In this document: positions 58,776 through 64,000 of the stretch, in pieces
Layout of the letters: each line of letters opens with the position of its first letter
Numbering within the stretch: the stretch's first letter is position 1
Source: Micromonospora narathiwatensis
Lineage (GTDB): Bacteria > Actinomycetota > Actinomycetes > Mycobacteriales > Micromonosporaceae
Direction: 5' to 3'
Assembly (NCBI RefSeq): GCF_900089605.1
Contig: NZ_LT594324.1
Span: forward strand, 5,828,001 to 5,892,000
Length of the DNA: 64,000 nt
The notes under the pieces: model-generated
Database searches by the model: none
Told to the model about the DNA's origin: nothing
What the model saw: only the letters and a program-made list of their open reading frames with translations
Program-made: the position numbers and the translations under genes

Positions 58776-60095
58776 ATGGCGGACTGGGAGCAGATGGCCC
58801 GCGAGGTGCTCGTGGCGGGCCGCCCCGACAAGGTGCAGAACGCCGCGCTCGGCTGGAAGGAGCTGCTCAAGAACATCGGTTCGGTGGAGGAGAGCCTCCA
58901 GCAGAACGTCAAGGACCTCGGCGCGGTCTGGAAGGGGCCGGCGTACGACGCCTTCAAGACGCACATCGAGGGCCTGGGCAAGCAGGCCGGCGGTCTCGTG
59001 GACGCCGCGGAGAAGCCCGGGCACGGCCGGGTCAGCATCGTCACCACCCTCGAGAAGGCGGCCACGCAGCTCCAGGACGCGCAGAGCAAGATGCCCATCC
59101 CGGCCGCCTGCGTCGGGGACGTGCTGGCCGCGCGGAACGGGGAGATCACGCTCGGCGTCGGGCTCTTCGAGGCCCGGGTGAAGGCAGACCTGATGGGCAG
59201 CTGGCCGATGGAGAAGCTCGGCCAGCTCAGCGACTGGGTGACCGGTTGGTTCTCGGACCAGGAGGGCGAGGCGCGGAAGGCCTACGACGAGGTCGACCGC
59301 AACTTCCAGGAGCGGGTGATGGAGACCCCCGGCGGCCGCGACTTCACTCGCGTCGCGCCGGTCACGGACACCCCGGATCTGGATCGCCCGGACACCGTCG
59401 GCCCGGGAGGCGGCATGCCCGATCTGGGCAAGCCCCCCGCTACCGACATGGGCGGTAAACCAACCATCGACCCGGGCAAGATGCCGGGTGGTGACCCGGG
59501 CCGCCCGAACATCGGGTCGGGCGCCCACCCCGATCTTTCCAACGGCAGCAGCCACGTGCCGTCCACCGGCACCAGCCACCTCCCGTCGACCGGCGGGGTG
59601 GGCAACGGCGGCAACTACGGCACCGGGTTGGCCGGTGCCGGCGGCGGCACCGGTTCCGGCTACGTCCCGGGCGGTGGCCTCTCCGGCGGCGGCAGCGGCC
59701 TCGGCGGCGGTGGGGCGCCGGGCCTGGGTGGCGGCGGTGCCGGCATCGGCAAGCCGGTGAGCCCCGGCCTGCCGCCGATGATGGGCGGCGGCATGGCGGG
59801 CGCGGGCGGCCGTGGTGCGGGCGGCCGGATGGGCGCGGGAAAGCTCGGCGCGGGCGGGATGGCGCCCGGGATGGGCGGCATGGCGGGCGGTGGCGGCGCC
59901 GGCCGCCGCGGCGCCGGCGATGCCCGGGGCGGCCCGGCCGCTCGGGGCGCGGGTGTCCGGGGCGGCATGGCTGGCGCGGGCCATGGCGGCGGAGCCGGCT
60001 ACGGCGAGGAGGAAGCGCCGCGCAACAGCTGGCTGGAGGAGGACGAGGACGTCTGGGGCTCGGACTCCGGCGGGAATTCGGGCATCCTGCGCTGA
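58776..60095 (+). CDS. WXG-like type VII secretion protein with Gly-rich tail and EDE-VWG end
   Basis: 439 residues. A WxG turn is in LGAVWKGPAYDAFKTHIEGL, with helices on both sides (VQNAALGWKELLKNIGSVEE, KQAGGLVDAAEKPG) and a second helical part to ~185. The rest is a disordered Gly/Ala/Pro/Arg tail (GAGGGTGSGYVPGGGLSGGG and similar). The end SWLEEDEDVWGSDSGG shares the EDE-VWG motif with the 419-residue protein at 45623. The two tails may have the same partner, perhaps EccC or a surface receptor. It converges on the second mycosin gene. Confidence 0.78.
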   Translation: MADWEQMAREVLVAGRPDKVQNAALGWKELLKNIGSVEESLQQNVKDLGAVWKGPAYDAFKTHIEGLGKQAGGLVDAAEKPGHGRVSIVTTLEKAATQLQDAQSKMPIPAACVGDVLAARNGEITLGVGLFEARVKADLMGSWPMEKLGQLSDWVTGWFSDQEGEARKAYDEVDRNFQERVMETPGGRDFTRVAPVTDTPDLDRPDTVGPGGGMPDLGKPPATDMGGKPTIDPGKMPGGDPGRPNIGSGAHPDLSNGSSHVPSTGTSHLPSTGGVGNGGNYGTGLAGAGGGTGSGYVPGGGLSGGGSGLGGGGAPGLGGGGAGIGKPVSPGLPPMMGGGMAGAGGRGAGGRMGAGKLGAGGMAPGMGGMAGGGGAGRRGAGDARGGPAARGAGVRGGMAGAGHGGGAGYGEEEAPRNSWLEEDEDVWGSDSGGNSGILR

Positions 60096-60166
60096 GGCGT
60101 CGGCCGGGCGCCGTCCACATCGTCCTGGGCGGCGCTCGGTCCCGGGCCGGCCGAGGGCCGGTGGCC

Positions 60167-61405
60167 TCAGGCGTCGGCCGGCTCGGAGCGCCGTCCCGGC
60201 CGCCAGCCACGACGGCGGCCCAGGGCGAGGACGGGCCGGGCGGTGAGCAGGATCGCGGCCAGCAGTCCGCCGACGGCGGCCACCCAGATCGCCACGGTCC
60301 GCTGCCAGCCGAGCGGGTCGGCCGGCGGGACCGGCTTCGGCATCGCCCCGAGCGGCGCGTCGTCGCGCGAGCCCAGCAGGCTGGTCACCGCCCGGTACGG
60401 GTTGACCACCCCGTAGCCGATCTCGGCGTTGTGCCCGTCCGGCGGGCTGTCGGCGGTGCGGGTCAGCCGGTAGGCGACCCCCTTCGGGGTGAGCTTCGGG
60501 TGGGCGGCGCGGACCAGGGCGGCGACCCCGGAGACGTACGCCGTGGCGAAGCTGGTGCCGCCCTGCGGCTCGGCGAGGTATCCCGAGCCCTGCGGCGCCG
60601 GGCCGACGATGTTCAGCCCGGGCGCGGCGATGTCCACGTAGTCGCCGGTGACCGAACTGCCGACGTGTTCGCCCTTGTCGTCGACGCCGGCGACGGCGAT
60701 GACCCCCGAGTACGCGGCCGGGTACGCCGGCTGGCCCTGCTGGTTCTCCTCCTGGTTGCCGGCGGCGGCCACCAGGATCACCCCCTCGTCGAGGGCGTAG
60801 TCGACGGCCTTCTTCAACGCCGGGTCGTCCAATGTGGCCAGCGACAGGTTGATCACGTCGGCCCCGTGGTCGACCGCCCAGCGGATGGCCTGGCCGATCT
60901 GGGCCGGGATCGACTCGTCGAAGGTGCGTTTGCCGTCGGCGAGCACGCGTACCGGCAGGATCTTCGCCTCCGGCGCGATCCCGCTGTACGGCGTGCCGGT
61001 GCCCTCCCGGCCGGCGATGATGCCCGCCACCAGGGTGCCGTGGCCGACCAGGTCGCACTGCCCCTTGAGCTGCTCCAGGTTGTTGAAGTCCGCGCCGTCG
61101 AGCACCCGGCCGCGCAGCAGCGGGTGGCTCGGTGAGACGCCCGAGTCGATGACCGCCACGGTGACCCCCGCGCCGCGGGTGATCCGCCAGGCCCCGGACG
61201 GGTCGATGCGGTCCAGCGCCCACGGTCTCTCGGTGGGGGCGGGAGCGCCGGTCGGGCCGCACTTCGGGGCGGCCCTGGCGGGCGCGGGCGGGGCCAGGAC
61301 GCCACCGAGCAGCGCCGCGACCGCGGCTCCACAGAGGACGGATCGGAGCCGGTGTCCGGTACGGAGGCTCACCGTCGTCCCGTCCGGCCGCAAGCTGTCA
61401 CGCAC
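60167..61405 (-). CDS. mycP: second mycosin (canonical type)
   Basis: 412 residues. Signal peptide (LRSVLCGAAVAALLGGVLAP, cleavage ARA-AP). Triad D87 (TVAVIDSGV), H122 (GHGTLVAGI), S285 (GGTSFATAYVSG), oxyanion Asn in AAAGNQEEN. C49 and C117 fit the disulfide at the mycosin N-terminal extension. Near the end one membrane helix (VAIWVAAVGGLLAAILLTAR) and a short basic tail. This is the usual mycosin design, unlike the 511-residue neighbour. GTG 61405 and GTG 61372 are both possible starts; neither has a strong ribosome site. Confidence 0.9.
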   Translation of the reverse strand: MRDSLRPDGTTVSLRTGHRLRSVLCGAAVAALLGGVLAPPAPARAAPKCGPTGAPAPTERPWALDRIDPSGAWRITRGAGVTVAVIDSGVSPSHPLLRGRVLDGADFNNLEQLKGQCDLVGHGTLVAGIIAGREGTGTPYSGIAPEAKILPVRVLADGKRTFDESIPAQIGQAIRWAVDHGADVINLSLATLDDPALKKAVDYALDEGVILVAAAGNQEENQQGQPAYPAAYSGVIAVAGVDDKGEHVGSSVTGDYVDIAAPGLNIVGPAPQGSGYLAEPQGGTSFATAYVSGVAALVRAAHPKLTPKGVAYRLTRTADSPPDGHNAEIGYGVVNPYRAVTSLLGSRDDAPLGAMPKPVPPADPLGWQRTVAIWVAAVGGLLAAILLTARPVLALGRRRGWRPGRRSEPADA

Positions 61406-61455
61406 GCGCCGAGATTACCGTCGCCGCGCCCACCGCAGGGTGCCGGGCGCGGGCG

Positions 61456-61791
61456 TCAGGCGTCGGGACCGGTGGCCGGCTCGGCGGCGAAGAGGGCGAG
61501 CAGGGCGCCGACCTGCTGGTCGGCCTCCGCCGGGTGCCGGAAGTGGCCGCTCGGGTTGATCGTGTACTCGTTGCGCCGCCCCACTCGGGTGCGGCGCAGG
61601 TAACCACCGGCCTCCAGGTCGGCGACGATCGCCTGGGCGGCCCGCTCGGTCACCCCCACCTCGTCGGCGACGTCCCGCAGCCGCGCGGTCGGGTTGCGCG
61701 CGATGGCCAGCAGTACGTGCCCGTGGTTGGTGAGGAAGGTCCAGTTACGGCCGCTCCCGTTCTCGCCCGCTGTCGTCGCCATGGTGGTCAT
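61456..61791 (-). CDS. winged-helix transcriptional regulator
   Basis: 111 residues. NWTFLTNHGHVLLAIARNPT begins a winged helix, with ARLRDVADEVGVTERAAQAI VADLEAGGYL as the recognition helix and wing, and RRTRVGRRNEYTINPSGHFR. The end (VGALLALFAAEPATG) may be a short dimer helix. It looks like the ArsR/MarR-like regulators that sit divergent from beta-carbonic anhydrase genes in actinobacteria, here 201 bp from the carbonic anhydrase start. Direct targets are the two promoters in the gap (see 61873-61905). Signal unknown. Confidence 0.82.
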   Translation of the reverse strand: MTTMATTAGENGSGRNWTFLTNHGHVLLAIARNPTARLRDVADEVGVTERAAQAIVADLEAGGYLRRTRVGRRNEYTINPSGHFRHPAEADQQVGALLALFAAEPATGPDA

Positions 61792-61872
61792 GGTATGGCT
61801 TCGGGCCGCGCGTCCCGGCTCCCGCCCTGGCCCGGTTCCGCTGCCGTCCGGTCAAGCGTCGACCAACACATG

Positions 61873-61905
61873 AAATCTGTATCACGTAAATCTTGACGTA
61901 TCTTG
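61873..61905. promoter_or_regulatory. AAATCT/ATCTTG repeats in the regulator/carbonic anhydrase gap
   Basis: AAATCT at 61873-61878 and AAATCTTG at 61888-61895 are 15 bp apart; TATCTTG follows at 61899-61905. This is the most AT-rich part of the gap, between the winged-helix regulator and the carbonic anhydrase gene. TTGACG (61893) may be a -35 box for the anhydrase. Candidate binding site of the regulator. Confidence 0.4.
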
Positions 61906-61992
61906 GCTGTGGGTGTGACGGTGGTTCGCGCGGCCGTCTCCGCCGCCGACCGGGTCGACCAGGTCGTTTCGCGCGAGGACGAGGTGACTGCC

Positions 61993-62637
61993 GTGACGCC
62001 GACCACTCCCGAACAGGCGCTCGCCGAGCTGTACGCCGGAAACCGTCGTTTCGTCACCGGCGTACCCCATCATCCGAATCAGGACGCCGGGCACCGGGCC
62101 GCCGTCGCGGACGGCCAGCACCCCTTCGCGGTGATCGTCGGTTGCTCCGACTCCCGCCTCGCCGCCGAGATCATCTTCGACCGCGGCCTGGGCGACGTCT
62201 TCGTGGTGCGGACCGCCGGCCACACCGTCGGCCCCGAGGTGCTCGGCAGCGTCGAGTACGCGATCACCGTGCTCGGCGTACCACTGGTCGTGGTGCTCGG
62301 CCACGACTCCTGCGGGGCGGTGCAGGCCGCCCGGGACGCCGTCGCCACCGGCACCTCCCCGGCCGGGCACCTCGGTGCCGTGGTGGAGGCCGTCGTGCCC
62401 AGCCTCCGCCGGGCCGCCCGGCAGGGCATCGAGGACGTGGACGGGATCGTCGACATCCACATCGCGCAGACGCTGGAGGCGCTGCTCGCCCGGTCCACCG
62501 TGCTCGCCGAGCTGGTGTCCGCGGGCCGGTGCGCGGTGGCCGGCATGTCGTACCGGCTCAGCGCGGGCGAGGTGCGGATGGTGGCCGAGGTGCCCGCCGG
62601 CACCCCGACCACGACGCTGACCGACGACGGCGACTAG
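61993..62637 (+). CDS. beta-class carbonic anhydrase
   Basis: 214 residues from GTG 61993 with GAGGTG upstream (a GTG at 61984 is nearly as good). Interconverts CO2 and bicarbonate. The zinc ligands are C51, H104 and C107 (VGCSDSRLAAEII, VLGHDSCGAVQAA); D53 and R55 form the catalytic pair with the CSDSR motif. RGLGDVFVVRTAGHTVGPEV and SVEYAITVLGVPLVVV are typical. The 3' end overlaps, tail to tail, the next gene by 4 bp. Regulated probably by the divergent winged-helix protein. Confidence 0.93.
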   Translation: MTPTTPEQALAELYAGNRRFVTGVPHHPNQDAGHRAAVADGQHPFAVIVGCSDSRLAAEIIFDRGLGDVFVVRTAGHTVGPEVLGSVEYAITVLGVPLVVVLGHDSCGAVQAARDAVATGTSPAGHLGAVVEAVVPSLRRAARQGIEDVDGIVDIHIAQTLEALLARSTVLAELVSAGRCAVAGMSYRLSAGEVRMVAEVPAGTPTTTLTDDGD

Positions 62638-63653
62638 AGCAACGACATGTGGACGTGATCGGTGTGGTTGGAGGGCCCGCTGTAGGACTTCCAGCCGGTC
62701 GCCGGGAACCAGATCTGCCGGTTCCAGATCACGTAGTAGATGCCCAGCCGGTCCGCGTTGCGGATGAGGAAGGCGGCGACGTTGTTGCCGTACATCCGGG
62801 TGTCGTTGTTGTGCCAGGGCGCGAAGCCGCTGTTCTGCAACGACCAGTCGCAGGCCCGGCCCTTCGGGTGCTCCCACGGGCCGCCGGACCGGTAGCAGCC
62901 GGCGAAGCGGGTGAAACCGGCTCGCCGGACCTCCTTGTAGGCGTGCAGAGTGCGCGGGGTGATGCAGCCCGAGGTGGTGGGGTCCTTCTCGCTGCACGAC
63001 TCGGGCTTCCAGCCGCCGTCTGCGCTGCGACCGGGCCCGATCCGGGCCACCGGCGAGGTGGCCGAGACCAGACCGCCGGTGAAGCCACGCCCGCCGACCA
63101 GCGACAACGCCTTCTCCGCCGCGACCTTCTCCCGGGCCATCGCGTTCTTCTGCTTCTCCTGCTCGCGCACCTCGCCGTCGAGCGCGATCTTGGCCTGCTC
63201 CGCGCGGGTCTTCGCCGCGTTGACCTCCGCCAGCCGCTGCGCGTTGACCATGTTCAGCTCGTCGAGGGCGGCGGCCCGCCGGACGAAGGAGTCGGGTGTG
63301 TTGCTCTCCAACAGCATGGCCATCGCGCCGATCCGGCCGGTGCGGTACGACTGCGCGGCGATCTGGCCGACCTGCGGGCGCAGCGCGTCGAGTTCGGCCT
63401 GTGCCGCCCGTACCTCCAGGGCCAGTTGGAGTTGGCGCTGCTTCGACTTCTCCAGCTTCGCCTTGGCCTGAAGGTAGGCGCGGTTCGTGGCGTCGAGGAC
63501 GTCCGTGATGAGCGGAGGATCGTTGTCCTCCTCGTGCCCTGAAGGGGTGGGGTTGGCGGGCGCGGCCATGGCCGGGGTCGGCCCGGCGACGATGGCGAAC
63601 GCGGCGAGTACGGCCACCACGGGTGTCAACCAGTGGCGCAGGGGTGCCGTCAC
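62634..63653 (-). CDS. secreted coiled-coil protein with ARB_07466-like/peptidase-like C-terminal domain
   Basis: 339 residues from GTG 63653. Signal peptide (LTPVVAVLAAFAIVAGPTPA, AMA-AP). Residues ~50-190 are two coiled coils (LQAKAKLEKSKQRQLQLALE, NAAKTRAEQAKIALDGEVRE), typical of secreted RipA/PcsB-like cell-wall hydrolases. The end has CxxC-free but conserved WKPESCSEKDPTTSGCITPR, PWEHPKGRACDWS and GPSNHTDHVHMSLL, where the His/Asp set resembles M15-like or NlpC-unrelated zinc peptidases. Likely a peptidoglycan remodelling enzyme. Its leader is a c-di-AMP riboswitch (63666-63828), which fits control of wall enzymes. Confidence 0.82.
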   Translation of the reverse strand: MTAPLRHWLTPVVAVLAAFAIVAGPTPAMAAPANPTPSGHEEDNDPPLITDVLDATNRAYLQAKAKLEKSKQRQLQLALEVRAAQAELDALRPQVGQIAAQSYRTGRIGAMAMLLESNTPDSFVRRAAALDELNMVNAQRLAEVNAAKTRAEQAKIALDGEVREQEKQKNAMAREKVAAEKALSLVGGRGFTGGLVSATSPVARIGPGRSADGGWKPESCSEKDPTTSGCITPRTLHAYKEVRRAGFTRFAGCYRSGGPWEHPKGRACDWSLQNSGFAPWHNNDTRMYGNNVAAFLIRNADRLGIYYVIWNRQIWFPATGWKSYSGPSNHTDHVHMSLL

Positions 63654-63665
63654 AGTGTTCCCTTC

Positions 63666-63828
63666 CGTCGACCGCCGACCGGGTTAGCTGCCGGGTTCGG
63701 GACGGAAGTGGCCCCTACCGCTGGCGCGGATTCACCCCAGGTACCTGGTTCCCCGGCTCGCCTTCGAGCGATTGGGCGGTGGCACCGCAGGCGCCGCAGC
63801 GCGCCTTCGGCGGTGACCGGCAGCGACG
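63666..63828 (-). promoter_or_regulatory. c-di-AMP riboswitch (ydaO/yuaA type)
   Basis: On the minus strand the leader of the secreted coiled-coil gene has the ydaO hallmarks in order: a G-rich GCCGGGGAACC block, CTGGGGTGAATCCGCGCCAG, then AGGGGCC and CCGAACCCGGCAGCTAACCC. CGTCG (63828-63824) and CGACG (63670-63666) close the outer stem. The gene's GGAAGGGAA ribosome site lies at the foot of this stem, so c-di-AMP binding could act on translation as well as transcription. This class commonly controls cell-wall hydrolases and ion channels in actinobacteria. Confidence 0.85.
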
Positions 63829-64000
63829 TTACCTGACAGTCCCCGCGGCGATCTACGTCCGGAAGCCGACCAATAGCGCGATTTCGCCGTAGCCCTGCGT
63901 GACCAGCGTCGCGTTTCAAGCCGGCGGTCACGCTGCGGAGTTTCACCATGCGGCCTCCGTGCTCCCCGACGGTCCGCGCCGCCCCGCGACCGCCCCGCCG
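63829..64000. other. window end, upstream of the riboswitch
   Basis: 172 bp that must include the promoter of the riboswitch transcript on the minus strand; TTGAAA (63920-63915) might be a -35 box, but no good -10 was found at the right distance. No gene recognised. Confidence 0.3.

Noticed and set aside
60147..60161. CCGGCC/GGCCGG hairpin between the 439-residue gene and the second mycosin
   Set aside because: Only 6 bp with a 3-base loop in a stretch made almost wholly of G and C; such pairings arise by chance here, so it is not called a terminator.

Overview
The window is high-GC actinobacterial chromosome. It has strong G/C preference at third codon positions, many GTG starts, many 4-bp ATGA/GTGA stop-start overlaps, and marker families such as SepH, DUF3027, PspC, XRE/DUF5753-DUF397 and an ESX-type type VII secretion locus. 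Gene content and protein style point to Micromonosporaceae (Micromonospora or a close relative). That is a judgement from recognised families, not from a database search.

Layout. 0-8.8 kb: housekeeping and accessory genes. These are a partial HAD phosphatase, a cold-shock protein, two steps of the futalosine menaquinone pathway (mqnD, mqnB) separated by a decayed HTH gene and a DnaA-box-like pair, an MFS protein, DUF3027 and DUF2530 proteins, a MarR/MFS pair with a clear operator, and ThpR. 8.8-20.3 kb: metabolism and division. These are an aldo/keto reductase, SepH, SerC, citrate synthase 2 divergent from pdxH-MFS, aldose epimerase, nitroreductase, an acyl-CoA dehydrogenase, a DUF4230 protein and PspC. 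20.7-29.4 kb: serine deaminase, then a four-gene set that looks like a teichoic-acid-type glycopolymer locus. It holds an ABC-2 permease, a Wzt/TagH-like ATPase, a CDP-alcohol phosphotransferase fused to a divergent N-terminal domain, and a GT2-CDP-glycerol glycerophosphotransferase fusion. It is followed by an orphan MsiK-like sugar-transport ATPase.

29.4-32.9 kb is an accessory patch. A three-gene minus-strand set of small unrecognised proteins lies opposite an XRE/DUF5753-DUF397 pair, followed by a class II Fic protein whose promoter is bracketed by GTCTCTTT repeats. 33-45.5 kb holds a thioesterase, a translationally coupled beta-phosphoglucomutase/GH65 phosphorylase pair, a MerR-thioredoxin pair, an alpha/beta hydrolase, a HAD hydrolase, a secreted C39-like peptidase, a DUF1232 protein, two poorly known proteins, and a PadR-ABC ATPase-FtsX permease operon with a perfect 30-bp composite operator.

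45.6-61.4 kb is a type VII secretion locus. It encodes eccB, eccC, eccD, eccE, a WXG100 pair, two different mycosins and four further secretion-linked proteins. Two of those share a C-terminal EDE-VWG motif at the end of Gly-rich or low-complexity tails. Two divergent promoter regions (eccB/eccE and eccD/eccC) probably drive the core machine. The last 2.6 kb has a winged-helix regulator divergent from a beta-carbonic anhydrase, and a secreted coiled-coil cell-wall protein preceded by a c-di-AMP (ydaO-type) riboswitch.

No rRNA, tRNA, CRISPR array, insertion sequence or prophage was recognised. The less certain items are the decayed HTH gene, the 132-residue protein at 41.4-41.8 kb, and some start codons.
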